A DNA stretch of 64,000 nucleotides, from contig CM039464.1 of NCBI GenBank assembly GCA_022414725.1, forward strand, positions 9,004,278 to 9,068,277. The letters are read 5' to 3'. Numbering within the stretch: position 1 is the first letter of the stretch; every line of letters starts with the position of its first letter. The notes beneath the pieces were generated by a model. It worked only from the letters and a program-made list of their open reading frames with translations. It made no database searches and had not been told where the DNA came from. This DNA is from Microglena sp. YARC. Taxonomy: Eukaryota > Chlorophyta > Chlorophyceae > Chlamydomonadales > Chlamydomonadaceae. Of this stretch, positions 35,220 through 48,400 are shown in pieces. The position numbers were made by a program, and so were the translations under genes.

Positions 35220-35330
35220 CAAACGCACAAACAAACACAAACGCACAAACAAATGAATGTATGATGATGTGTACAAACAAACAATTACAAACGCACAAAC
35301 AAACAAATAGATGATGATGATGATGTGTTC

Positions 35331-35381
<51 letters not shown>

Positions 35382-35670
35382 AACACACAAACAAACAAAA
35401 ACGCACAAACAAATGAATAGATGATGATGTGTGCAAACAACCAAACAAAAACAAATAGATGATGATGATGATGATGTGTTCAGACAGACAGACAAACACA
35501 AACACACAAACAAACACATAGATGATGATGTGTACAAACAGACAGACAGACAGACAAACAAACACATAGATGATGATGTGTACAAACAGACAGACAGACA
35601 AACAAACACAAACACACACATGATGATATGTACAAACAAACAAACACAAACACAAACGCACCTAGCTACC
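35112..35670. repeat. Intron H-I: (AGAC)n and ACAAACAAAC microsatellites
   Basis: AGAC tracts at ~35,172-35,218, 35,331-35,381 and 35,532-35,605 are separated by units of AAACGCACAAACAAA...GATGATGATGTGT. The intron uses acceptor TTGAAG at the 35,111 side. Confidence 0.92.
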
Positions 35671-35905
35671 TACAAACCGAGCACAACTCAACCAAACACA
35701 ACACAACTCAACCAAGCACAACACAACCAAACACAACACAACTCAACCAAGCACAACACTACCAAACACAACACAACTCAACCAAGCACAACACAACCAA
35801 ACACAACTCAACCAAACACAAAGAGACACAACTTTACAAAATACAACACAACACAACCGAACACAATTCAACCAATAATAAGCCAAGCCAAGCGAAAAGC
35901 CAAGC
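35671..35905. repeat. Intron H-I: ACACAACTCAACCAAGC minisatellite
   Basis: Short irregular units of ACACAACTCAACCAAGCAC and ACACAACCAAAC, shading into a CCAAG-rich stretch at ~35,880. No coding signal. Confidence 0.9.
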
Positions 35906-36303
35906 CAAAGCCTGTAGCCAATGATTGACGCCATGCCAAAGCCAAAGCCTAGCCACAGCCAAAGGCTGTTTGCAACGATTGGCGTCATGTTTACCTTCAA
36001 CCATGTCCCGAGAGCCATCAGCCAAGCCAAGCCAAGCCAAATCAAGCCAAGCCACAGCCAAAGCATGTATGCAACGATTGACGCCATGCTTACCATCAAC
36101 CATATCCTGAGCCCCATCAGCCAAGCCAAGCCAAGCCAAGCCAAGCCAAATCAAGCCAATCCACAGCCAAAGCCTGTATGCAACGATTGACGCCATGCTT
36201 ACCTTCAACCATATCCTGAGCCCCATCAGCCAAGCCAAGCCAAGCCACAGCCAAGTCACATCCAAAGCTAAAGCCTGTAGGAAACTATTGACACCATGCT
36301 TAC
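35906..36303 (-). repeat. Intron H-I: tandem copies of the exon H donor junction
   Basis: Three full ~105-bp copies and a partial one of the exon H 3' edge plus intron start. Donor-containing phrases (minus strand GGTTGAAGGTAAGCATGG) lie at ~36,197-36,212, 36,088-36,103 (one substitution) and 35,987-36,000, beside the genuine junction at 36,303/36,304. Each copy also repeats GACGCCATGC...CCATCAG and (CCAAG)n. Confidence 0.92.
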
Positions 36304-36467
36304 CTTCAACCATGTCTCGACCGCCATCAGCTAAGCTGCCATCCTGCCTCCTTGACGGAGCACTAGTAGGGCGGGAGCGTGTTTGGGATTCCCTCATGGA
36401 CGGCGGGACGTACTCAGTCCTGGGGGCGGTGATATCGCCCGAGCCTCCTGAAGGCCGTCGACTGCTC
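36304..36467 (-). CDS. EF-hand gene exon H: Ser/Arg/Pro-rich
   Basis: 164 bp, acceptor CCCACAACAG, donor GAAG|GTAAGC. Encodes residues ~791-844: SSRRPSGGSGDITAPRTEYV, PPSMRESQTRSRPTSAPSRR and then LADGGRDMVE. Phase 2 in, phase 1 out, matching exons G and I. SRPTSAPSRR is the same type of motif as KPRSAS / SRPKTAP in exon G. Low-complexity, probably disordered; no catalytic residues. Confidence 0.85.
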
Positions 36468-36730
36468 CTGTTGTGGGGGAGGTGTAGAGAGGAGAAGGGG
36501 TTAGGGCCAGTTATTGTTGTGTGCGACGCGTTGCAAACTGAGCAACTCAGTGCGACCCCAGTGTGACACGCTGTCCCTCGAACCCCGAGGACCTGAGCCT
36601 TCTGAACGTTCCGAATGTCTTCGGTGGTGTGTCTGTGGTGGTGGTGTGCGCGCATGTTTGGTGGTGTGTCTGTGGTGGTGTGTGGTGTGGAGGTGTGTGG
36701 TTAGGTGGTGTGTCTATGGTGGTGGTGGTC
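36468..36730. other. Intron G-H, acceptor side
   Basis: From the exon H acceptor to the start of the minisatellite: ordinary intron sequence, then GTGGTGTGT-rich repeats from 36,625. No duplicated acceptor is visible here. Confidence 0.6.
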
Positions 36731-37542
36731 ATGTGTGGCTCCCCCTTGGGCAGGCATGGTTCCTCGTAGATTGGACAGTGTGTGTGGTGGTGGTGTGTGC
36801 GCATTTTTTGTGGTGCGTCTGTGGTGGTGGTGGTCATGCATGGCTCACCTGGCATCCTCTCGTGCAGAAGAAATGGCTCCACGTAGATTGGACAGTGTGT
36901 GTGGTGGTGGTGTGTGCGCATGTTTGGTGGTGTGTATGTGGTGGTGGTGGTCATGCATGGCTCACCTGGCATCCTCTCGTGCAGAAGAAATGGCTCCACG
37001 TGGATTGGACAGTGTGTGTGGTGGTGGTGTGTGCGCATGTTTGGTGGTGTGTCTGTGGTGGTGGTGGTCATGCATGGCTCACCTGGCATCCTCTCGTGCA
37101 GAAGAAATGGCTCCACGTGGATTGGACAGTGTGTGTGGTGGTGGTGTGTGCGCATGTTTGGTGGTGTGTCTGTGGTGGTGGTGGTCATGCATGGCTCACC
37201 TGGCATCCTCTCGTGCAGAAGAAATGGCTCCACGTGGATTGGACAGTGTGTGTGGTGGTGGTGGTGGTCATGCATGGCTCACATGGCATCCTCTCATGCA
37301 GAAGAAATGGCTCCACGTGGATTGGACAGTGTGTGTGGTGGTGGTGTGTGCGCATGTTTGGTGGTGTGTCTGTGGTGGTGGTGGTCATGCATGGCTCACC
37401 TGGCATCCTCTCGTGCAGAAGAAATGGCTCCACGTGGATTGGACAGTGTGTGTGGTGGTGGTGTGTGCGCATGTTTGGTGGTGTGTCTGTGGTGGTGTAT
37501 GGTGTGGTGGTGCGTCTGTGGTGGTGGTCATGTGTGGCTCAC
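36731..37542 (-). repeat. Intron G-H: ~118-bp array of exon G donor junction copies
   Basis: Six clear copies and one degenerate copy of the exon G 3' edge with its donor. The junction phrase GGCTCACCTGG (minus: CCAG|GTGAGCC) occurs at 36,842, 36,959, 37,077, 37,193, 37,276 (as CAT|GTGAGCC) and 37,393; the genuine one is at 37,536. Each copy carries minus-strand CAATCCACGTGGAGCCATTT, a copy of the coding sequence NPRGTM. A TGGTGG-rich spacer fills the rest. The long open frames over it arise from the repetition. Confidence 0.93.
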
Positions 37543-38061
37543 CTGGCGCCCTCACGTGCTGACATGGTCCCACGTGGATTGGACAGCAGCGAGCTTGACA
37601 CACGCGAGTTCTGTGAAGCCGCAACATCATTCATGTAGCTCTCACGGTTTAGCGTATTCGACAACAGGCGCGAGTTGGCCGGCAGAGGAGCAACAACAGA
37701 TACACCTCCCTGGCTTCTGGCCCCCCCCTCTGCATCTCGGGACGCGTACGTTCGCCCAAAGGGGGCGGTCTTGGGCCTGCTTCTGGTAGTGCTGGCACTG
37801 CGGGGTTTGGGTTGGTACTGTACACGCTCCTGGTGCTCCCATGCTGAGCGGGAGACGGTGCTGGCCATGCTCCGCACAGAGCGAGGGGGCGAGGGGGGGT
37901 CCGCAGTCAGGCTGCTACCCAGGCCAGAGGGGGGGCCCGTCGCAGGCTTGGGGGGGCCCGGGGACGACCTGGGAGACTCTCCAGCAGTGGGGGATGAGAT
38001 GACCTGTCCGTAGTGTTGCTCGAATTCTAACATCTGCTGAAACCTCTTCTCCAGGTTGGCC
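37543..38061 (-). CDS. EF-hand gene exon G: coiled-coil start, long Ser/Pro-rich region
   Basis: 519 bp, acceptor TTTGCAG, donor CCAG|GTGAGCC, phase 2 both sides. Encodes residues ~618-789: ANLEKRFQQMLEFEQHYGQV (amphipathic helix), then Pro/Ser-rich SPRSSPGPPKPATGPP, SMASTVSRSAWEHQERVQYQ, PKPRSASTTRSRPKTAPFGR, and ANSRLLSNTLNRESYMND...SNPRGTMSAREGA. It has no enzyme motif. The basic Arg-Pro-x-Thr/Ser-Ala repeats suggest a scaffold or microtubule-binding tail (inference). Confidence 0.88.
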
Positions 38062-38740
38062 CTGCAAACGTTAAAACGTGTGTTCATATTTTACCAGTAT
38101 TTTACCAATATTTCACCAGTATTTAAACAGTGTTTTACAGAGCTCCAGCATCTGCTGAAACATTTTCTCCAGGTTGGCCCTGCGAACGATACATGTATGC
38201 TCATATTGTAAAAAATTGTATTCTAACAATGTTCGAACAGTATTTAAATAGTATTTAAACAGTATTTGAACAGTATTTAAATAGTATTTAAACAGTATTT
38301 GAACAGTATTTAAATAGTATTCTAACAATGTTTGAACAGTATTTGAACAGTATTTAAACAGTATTTAAATAGTATTCTAACAATGTTTGAACAGTATTTG
38401 AACAGTATTTAAACAGTATTTAAACAGTATTTAAATAGTATTCTAACAATGTTTGAACAGTATTTGAACAGTATTTAAACAGTATTTAAACAGTATTTAA
38501 ATAGTATTCTAACAATGTTTGAACAGTATTTAAACAGTATTTAAATAGTATTTAAACAGTATTTAAACAGTATTTGAATAGTATTTAAATAGTATTTAAA
38601 CAGTATTTAAATAGTGTTTAAACAGTATTTAAATAGTATTTAAACAGTATATACAGAGTTCTAACATCTGCTGAAACCTCTTCTCAAGGCTGGCCCTGCA
38701 AACGATGAAAAGTGTCCATATTATACCACTATTTTATCGG
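38062..38740 (-). repeat. Intron F-G: copies of exon G acceptor and AATAGTATTTAAACAGT array
   Basis: The exon G acceptor with ~50 bp of exon is repeated at ~38,138-38,190 and ~38,655-38,710 (minus strand GCAGGGCCAACCTGGAG and GCAGGGCCAGCCTTGAG), both with intact AG. Between them lies ~450 bp of irregular units such as AGTATTTAAACAGTATTTGA. Confidence 0.92.
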
Positions 38741-39094
38741 CGTAGGCCAAACTGTGGCCCAGGTCCATCCCTCCACCCACCCACCCCCATCACTCACTTA
38801 GCTTTTAGCAGCGCCTAAATGTCAATTGCGTTGGCGTAGGCCAAACCGTGGCCCAGGCCCATCCCCCAACCCACCCGCCCCCATCACTCACTTAGCTTTT
38901 AGCAGAGCCTAAATGTCAATGCCGTCGGCGTAGGCCAACCCGTGGCCCAGGTACATCCCCCAAACCCCATCACTCACTTTGCTTTCAGCAGTGGCTCAAT
39001 GTCGATGGCGTCGGCGTAGGCCAATATATACATAATAATAATAATACTAATTTCATACTGATATATATAATAGCAGCCCCCAGGTCCAACTCAC
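38741..39094 (-). repeat. Intron F-G: three tandem copies of the exon F donor junction
   Basis: Copies of ~93-100 bp at about 38,745-38,840, 38,835-38,935 and 38,930-39,023. Each contains GGCGTAGGCCAA...GTGGCCCAGG and CACTCACTT(A/T)GCTTT, that is minus-strand coding LGHGLAYAD...EPLLKAK with a GTGAGTG donor. A short ATAATA microsatellite (39,023-39,070) precedes the genuine junction. Confidence 0.92.
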
Positions 39095-39279
39095 TTTGCT
39101 TTCAGCAGCGGCTCAATGTCGATGGCGTCGGCGTAGGCCAACCCGTGGCCCAGGTCCATGCGACGGTGCTCCCCACGAGTAGACCCGCTGATCTTGATCA
39201 AAATCTTGTAGATCGGGTAGTCGACTTCCACAACCTTCTTCAGGATCTCATGCTCCGACACTGAGCGAGCAACCAGCAC
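39095..39279 (-). CDS. EF-hand gene exon F
   Basis: 185 bp, acceptor CTTTGCAG, donor GCAAA|GTGAGT; phase 0 in, phase 2 out. Encodes residues ~556-616: VLVARSVSEHEILKKVVEVD, YPIYKILIKISGSTRGEHRR and LGHGLAYADAIDIEPLLKAK. A mixed alpha/beta segment between the EF-hand module and the disordered tail; I do not recognise a domain. Both its edges are duplicated in the flanking introns. Confidence 0.85.
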
Positions 39280-39489
39280 CTGCAAAGTTTGGATCGGATT
39301 GTTGCATGCTTTTTCAGACAATTCATGATTTTAAGTTCAGTTCTGGGCAAAATCACAGACTAGGCAAAATCACAGACTCTGACACAGAGCGAGCAACCAG
39401 CACCTGTGCATGAAATGGGTTTGGATTGGATTATTGCATGTTTTTCAACCAATTCAAGTTTTTCAGTTCAGTTCTGGGCAAAATCACAG
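39280..39489 (-). repeat. Intron E-F: pseudo-copy of exon F acceptor
   Basis: 39,361-39,450 repeats 39,245-39,330, including the exon F start (minus strand GCACAGGTGCTGGTTGCTCG) and the GGATTGGATTATTGCATG intron phrase. It ends in CAAAATCACAGACTAGGC, the apparent seed of the satellite that follows. A third copy lies beyond the satellite at ~49,885-49,985. Confidence 0.9.
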
Positions 39490-42400
39490 ACTAGGCATAC
39501 TCACACACTAGGCATAATCACAGACTAGGCATAATCACACACTAGGCATAATCACAGACTAGGCATAATCACAGACTAGGCATAATCACAGGCATAATCT
39601 AGGCATAATCACAGACTAGGCATAATCACACACTAGGCATAATCACAGACTAGGCATAATCACAGACTAGGCATAATCACAGACTAGGCATAATCACACA
39701 GACACAGATAGGCATAATCACAGACTAGGCATAATCACAAACAGGCATAATCACACACTAGGCATAATCACAACTAGGCATACACATAATCACAGACTAG
39801 CATAATCACAGACTAGCATAATCACACACTAGGCATAATCACACACTAGGCATAATCACAGACTAGGCATAATCACAGACTAGGCATAATCACACACTAG
39901 GCATAATCACAGACTAGGCATAATCACAGACTAGGCATAATCACACACTAGGCATAATCACAGACTAGGCATAATCACACACTAGGCATAATCACAGACT
40001 AGGCATAATCACAGACTAGGCATAATCACAGATAGGCATAATAGGCATAATCACTAATCACACACTAGGCATAATCACAGATAGGCATAATCACAGGCAT
40101 AATCACACACTAGGCATAACACAGACTAGGCATAATCACACACTAGGCATAATCACACACTAGGCATAATCACACACTAGGCATAATCACACACTAGGCA
40201 TAATCACACACTAGGCATAATCACAGACTAGGCATAATCACACACTAGGCATAATCACACACAGGCACTAGGCATAATCACACACTAGGCATAATCACAC
40301 ACTAGGCATAATCACACACTAGGCATAATCACAGACTAGGCATAATCACACACTAGGCATAATCACACACTAGGCATAATCACACACTAGGCATAATCAC
40401 AGACTAGGCATAATCACACACTAGGCATAATCACACACTAGGCATAATCACAGACTAGGCATAATCACACACTAGGCATAATCACAGACTAGGCATAATC
40501 ACACACTAGGCATAATCACACACTAGGCATAATCACACACTAGGCATAATCACACACTAGGCATAATCACACACTAGGCATAATCACACACTAGGCATAA
40601 TCACACACTAGGCATAATCACACACTAGGCATAATCACACACTAGGCATAATCACACACTAGGCATAATCACATAGGCATAATCACACACTAGGCATAAT
40701 CACACACTAGGCATAATCACACACTAGGCATAATCACACACTAGGCATAATCACACACTAGGCATAATCACACACTAGGCATAATCACAGACTAGGCATA
40801 ATCACACACTAGGCATAATCACACACACTAGGCATAATCACACACTAGGCATAATCACACACTAGGCATAATCACAGACTAGGCATAATCATAGGCATAA
40901 TCACACTAGGCATAATCACAACTAGGCATAATCACAGGCATAATCACAGACTAGGCCATAATCACAGACTAGGCATAATCACACACTAGGCATAATCACA
41001 GACTAGGCATAATCACAGACCAGGCATAATCACACACTAGGCATAATCACACACTAGGCATAATCACACACTAGGCATAATCACACACTAGGCTAATCTA
41101 GGCATAATCACACACTAGGCATAATCACAGACTAGGCATAATCACACACTAGGCATAATCACACACTAGGCATAATCACACACTAGGCATAATCACACAC
41201 TAGGCATAATCACACACTAGGCATAATCACAGACTAGGCATAATCACAGACTAGGCATAATCACACACTAGGCATAATCACACACTAGGCATAATCACAC
41301 ACTAGGCATAATCACACACTAGGCATAATCACACACTGGGCATAATCACACACTAGGCATAATCACACACTAGGCATAATCACACACTAGGCATAATCAC
41401 ACACTAGGCATAATCACACACTAGGCATAATCACAGACTAGGCATAATCACACACTAGGCATAATCACACACTAGGCATAATCACAGACTAGGCATAATC
41501 ACAGACTAGGCATAATCATAATCACACACTAGGCATAATCACAGACTAGGCATAATCACACACTAGGCATAATCACAGACTAGGCATAATCACACACTAG
41601 GCATAATCACAGACTAGGCATAATCACACACTAGGCATAATCACAGACTAGGCATAATCACACACTAGGCATAATCACACACTAGGCATAATCACACACT
41701 AGGCATAATCACACACTAGGCATAATCACACACTAGGCATAATCACACACTAGGCATAATCACACACTAGGCATAATCACAGACTAGGCATAATCACACA
41801 CTAGGCATAATCACAGACTAGGCATAATCACAGACTAGGCATAATCACACACTAGGCATAATCACAGACTAGGCATAATCACAGACTAGGCATAATCACA
41901 CTAGGCATAATCACAGACTGAGGCATAATCACAGACTAGCATAATCACAGGAACTAGGCATAATCACAGACTAGGCATAATCACACACTAGGCATAATCA
42001 CACACTAGGCATAATCACATAGCATAATCACACACTAGGCATAATCACACACTAGGCATAATCACACACTAGGCATAATCACAGACTAGGCATAATCACA
42101 TATAATCACACACTAGGCATAATCACACACTAGGCATAATCACACACTAGGCATAATCACACACTAGGCATAATCACACACTAGGCATAATCACACTAGG
42201 CATAATCACACACTAGCATAATCACACACTAGGCATAATCACACTAGGCATAATCACACACTAGGCATAATCACACACTAGGCATAATCACACACTAGGC
42301 ATAATCACACACTAGCATAATCACATAGGCATAATCACACACTAGGCATAATCACACACTAGGCATAATCACAGACTAGGCATAATCACACACTAGCACA

Positions 42401-45400
42401 CACACTAGGCATAGACACAGACTAGGCATAATCACACACTAGGCATAATCACACACTAGGCATAATCACACACTAGGCATAATCACAGACTAGGCATAAT
42501 CACAGACTAGGCATAATCACAGGAATAGCATAATCACACTAGGCATAATCACAGACTAGGCATAATCACAGACAGGCATAATCACACACTAGCATAATCA
42601 CACACTAGGCATAATCACAGACTAGGCATAATCACAGACTAGGCATAATCACACACTAGGCATAATCACAGACTAGGCATAATCACAGACTAGGCATAAT
42701 CACACACTAGGCATAATCACACACTAGGCTAGGCATAATCACACACTAGGCATAATCACACACTAGGCATAATCACAGACTAGGCATAATCACACACTAG
42801 GCATAATCACACACTAGGCATAATCACACACTAGGCATAATCACAGACTAGGCATAATCACACACTAGGCATAATCACAGACTAGGCATAATCACAGACT
42901 AGGCATAATCACAGACTAGGCATAATCACACACTAGGCATAATCACACACTAGGCATAATCACAGACTAGCATAATCACAGACTAGGCATAATCACAGAC
43001 TAGGCATAATCACACACTAGGCATAATCACACACTAGGCATAATCACATAGGCATAATCACACACTAGGCATAATCACACACTAGGCATAATCACAGACT
43101 AGGCATAATCACACACTAGGCATAATCACACACTAGGCATAATCACACACTAGGCATAATCACACACTAGGCATAATCACAGACTAGGCATAATCACACA
43201 CTAGGCATAATCACAGACTAGGCATAATCACAGACTAGGCATAATCACACACTAGGCATAATAACACACTAGGCATAATCACAGACTAGGCATAATCACA
43301 CACTAGGCATAATCACAGACTAGGCATAATCACACACTAGGCATAATCACAGACTAGGCATAATCACACACTAGGCATAATCACACACTAGGCATAATCA
43401 CAGACTAGGCATAATCACACACTAGGCATAATCACAGACTAGGCATAATCACAGACTAGGCATAATCACACACTAGGCATAATCACAGACTAGGCATAAT
43501 CACACACTAGGCATAATCACAGACTAGGCATAATCACAGACTAGGCATAATCACACACTAGGCATAATCACACACTAGGCATAATCACACACTAGGCATA
43601 ATCACAGACTAGGCATAATCACACACTAGGCATAATCACACACTAGGCATAATCACACACTAGGCATAATCACACACTAGGCATAATCACACACTAGGCA
43701 TAATCACACACTAGCATAATCACACACTAGGCATAATCACACACTAGGCATAATCACAGACTAGGCATAATCACAGACTAATCACACACTAGCATAATCA
43801 ACACACACTAGGCATAATCACAGACTAGGCATAATCATAAATCACACTAGGCATAATCACACACTAGGCATAATCACAGACTAGGCATTAATCACACACT
43901 AGCATAATCACAGACTAGGCATAATCACAGACTAGGCATAATCACAGACTAGGCATAATCACACACTAGACTAGGCATAATCACACACTAGGCATAATCA
44001 CACACTAGGCATAATCACAGATAATCACAGGACTAGGCATAATCACAGATAAATCACAAAACTAGCATAATAACACTAGCATAATCACAGACTAGGCATA
44101 ATCACACACTAGGCATAATCACACACTAGGCATAATCAGCACCACTAGGCATTAATCACACAGCTAGGCATAATCACACTAGGGCATAATCACACACTAG
44201 GCATAATCACAGACTAGGCATAATCACACACTAGCATAAATCACACACTAGGCATAATCACACACTAGGCACTAGGCATAATCACACACTAGGCATAATC
44301 ACACACTACGGCATAATCACACGACTAGGCATAATCACACACTAGCATAATCACACACTAGGCATAATCACACACACTAGGCATTAATCACAGACTAGGC
44401 ATAATCACAGACTAGGCATAATCACAGACTAGGCATAATCACACACTAGGCATAATCACACACTAGGCATAATCACACACTAGGCATAATCACACACTAG
44501 GCATAATCACAGACTAGGCATAATCACAGACTAGGCATAATCACAGACTAGGCATAATCACAGACTAGGCATAATCACACACTAGGCATAATCACAGACT
44601 AGGCATAATCACACACTAGGCATAATCACAGACTAGGCATAATCACACACTAGGCATAATCACACACTAATCACAGGCATAATCACACACTAGGCATAAT
44701 CACACACTAATCACAGGCATAATCACAGACTAGCATAATCACAATAGCATAATCACAGACAGGCTAGGCATAATCACACACTAGATAATCACAACTAGCA
44801 TAATCACAGACTAGCATAATCACACACTAGCACAGCAGGCATAATCACAGGCACTAGGCATAATCACACACTAGGCATAATCACACACTAGGCATAATTC
44901 ACACAGGCTAATCACAAACTAGGGCATATCACACACACTAGCATAATCACACACTAGGCATAATCACACACTAGGGGCATAATCACACACTAGGCATAAT
45001 CACACACTAGGCATAACACTAGGCATAATCACACTAGGCATAATCACACACTACACATCAACACACTAGGCCACTAGGCATAATCACAGGCATAATCACA
45101 CCTAGGCATAATCACAGACTAGGCTAGGCATAATCACACACACTAGGCATAATCACACACTAGCATAATCACACACTAGGCATAATCATAGAAAGCATAA
45201 TCACAGACTCACACACTAGGCATAATCACACACTAGGCATAATCACACACTAGGCATAATCACACACTAGGCATAATCACACACACTAGGGCATAATCAC
45301 ACACTAGGCATAAATCACAGGACTAGGATAATCATAATCACACACTAGGCATAATCATAGGCATAATCACACACTAGGCATAATCACAGACTAGGCATAA

Positions 45401-48400
45401 TCACACACTAGCCACTAGGCCCATAATCACAGACTAGGCATAATCACACACTAGCACACACACTAGGCATAATCACAGACACTAGGCATAATCACACACT
45501 AGGCATAATCACAGACTAGGCATAATCACAGACTAGGCATAATCACAGACTAGGCATAATCACACACTAGCATAATCACAGACTAGGCATAATCACACAC
45601 TAGCACATAGGCATAATCACAGACTAGGCATAATCACAGACTAGGCATAATCACACACTAGCACCTAGCATAATCACAGACTAGGCATAATCACACACTA
45701 GGCATAATCACACACTAGCATATCACACACTAAGGCATAATCACACAAGGCATAATCACAGACTAGGCCACACACTAGGCATAATCACACACTAGGCATA
45801 ATCACACACTAGGCATAATCACACACTAGGCATAATCACACACTAGCATAATCACACACTAGCATAATCACCACACTAGGCATAATCACACACTAGGCAT
45901 AATCACACACTAGCATAATCATAGGCATAATCACACACTAGGCATAATCACACACTAGGCATAATCACAGACTAGGCATAATCACACACTAGGCATAACA
46001 CACACTAGGCATAATCACACACTAGGCATAATCACAGAGGCATAATCACACTAGCATAATCAGGCATAATCACACACTAGGCATAATCACACACTAGGCA
46101 TAATACACACTAGGCATAATCACAGGTATCATAATCAAGACTAGGCATAATCACACACTAGGCATAATCACACACTAGGCATAATCACACACTAGGCATA
46201 ATCACAGACTAGGCATAACACACACTAGGCATAATCACACACTAGGCATAATCACACGACTAGCATAATCACAGACTAGGCATAATCACACACTAGATAA
46301 TCACACACTAGCTGAGATCACAGATAGGCATAATCACAGACTTCTAGACATAGCATTAATCACAGACCAGCAACTAATCAGCATTAATCATAGGCATAAT
46401 CACAGGCACAGGCATTAATCACACTACTAGCATAATCACAGGCATAATCACACACTAGGCATAATCACACACTAGGCATAATCACAGACTAGGCATTAAT
46501 CACACACTAGGCATAATTAGGCATCACCACACACTAGGCATAATCACACTAGGGCATAATCACACACTAGGCATAATCACACACTAGGCATAATCACACA
46601 CTAGGCATAAATCACACACTAGGCATAATCACACACTAGGCATAATCACAGACTAGGCATAATCACACACTAGGCATAATCACACACTAGGCATAATCAC
46701 ACACTAGGCATAATCACAGACTAGGCATAATCACAGACTAGGCATAATCACACACTAGGCATAATCACACACTAGGCATAATCACACACTAGGCATAATC
46801 ACACACTAGGCATAATCACACACTAGGCATAATCACAGACTAGGCATAATCACACACTAGCATAATCACAAGACTAGGCATAATCACAGACTAGGCATAA
46901 TCACACACTAGGCATCACACACTAGGCATAATCACACACTAGGCATAATCACAGACTAGGCATAATCACAGACTAGGCATAATCACAGACTAGCTACATA
47001 ATCACACACTAGGCATAATCACAGACTAGGCATAATCACACACTAGGCATAATCACACACTAAGGCATAATCACACACTAGGCATAATCACAACTAGGCA
47101 TAATCACACAATAGGCATAATCACAGACTAGCATAATCACACACCTAGGCATAATCACACACTAGGCATAATCACACACTAGGCATTAATCACAAGACCC
47201 CACTAGGACATATATCACACACTAGGCAGGCATTAATCACAGACACATAGGCATAATCACACACTAGGCATAATCACACACTAGGCATAATCACACACTA
47301 GCATTAATCACAGACATAATCACAGACAGGCATAGGCATAATCACACCACTAGGCATAATCACAGACTAGGCATAATCACACACTAGGCACACACAGCAC
47401 TAGGCATAATCACAGACTAGGCATAATCACAGACTAGGCATAATCACACACTAGGCATAATCACACACTAGCAATAATCACACATAGGCATAATCACACA
47501 CTTTAATCACACACTAGGCATAATCACACACTAGCATAATCACACACTAGGCATAATCACACCACTAGGCATAATCACACACACTAGGCATAATCACACA
47601 CTAGGCATAATCACACACTAGGCATAATCACACACTAGGCATTAATCACAGACTAGGCATAATCACACACTAGGCATAATCACAGACTAGGGCATAATCA
47701 CACACTAGGCATAATCACACACCACTAGGCATAATCACAGACTAGGCATAATCACACACTAGGCGATAATCACAGACTAGGCATAATCACAGACTAGGCA
47801 TAATCACACACTAGGCATAATCACACAAAGGCATAATCACACACTAGGGGCATAATCACATAGGCATAATCACACACTAGGCATTAATCACAGACTCACA
47901 CACACTAATCACACACTAGCATAATCACACACTAGGCATAATCACACACTAGGCATAATGGCATAATCACACAACAGGCATTAATCACACACCTAGGCAT
48001 AATCATAATCACACACTAGGCATAATCTAGGCATAATCACAGACTAGGCATAATCACACACTAGATAATCACAGACTAGGCATAATCACACGACACTCAC
48101 ACACATAATCACAGACTAGGCATAATCACACACTAGGCATAATCACAGACTAGGCATTAATCACACCTAGGCATAATCAACATAAGGCACACACTAATCA
48201 CAGGGGATAACATAGCATAATCACACCTAATAATCACACACTAGGCATAACACAGCATAATCACAGGACTTAAGCATAATCACACACTCCGCATAATCAC
48301 ACTAGCATAATCACACACTAGGCATAATCACACACCACAACAGCATAAACCACAGGCACATAATCACAGACTAGGCATAATCACACACTAGGGCATAATC

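Noticed and set aside
34917..35639. 240-codon minus-strand Cys/Val/Leu-rich frame upstream of exon I
   Set aside because: Mostly AGAC and ACAAAC microsatellite translation; the frame over exon I itself is not the one that joins exon H.
36514..37789. Several 240-370 codon frames over the intron G-H array
   Set aside because: Artefact of the ~118-bp minisatellite; both strands are open in several frames and composition is Gly/Trp/Val or His/Thr only.
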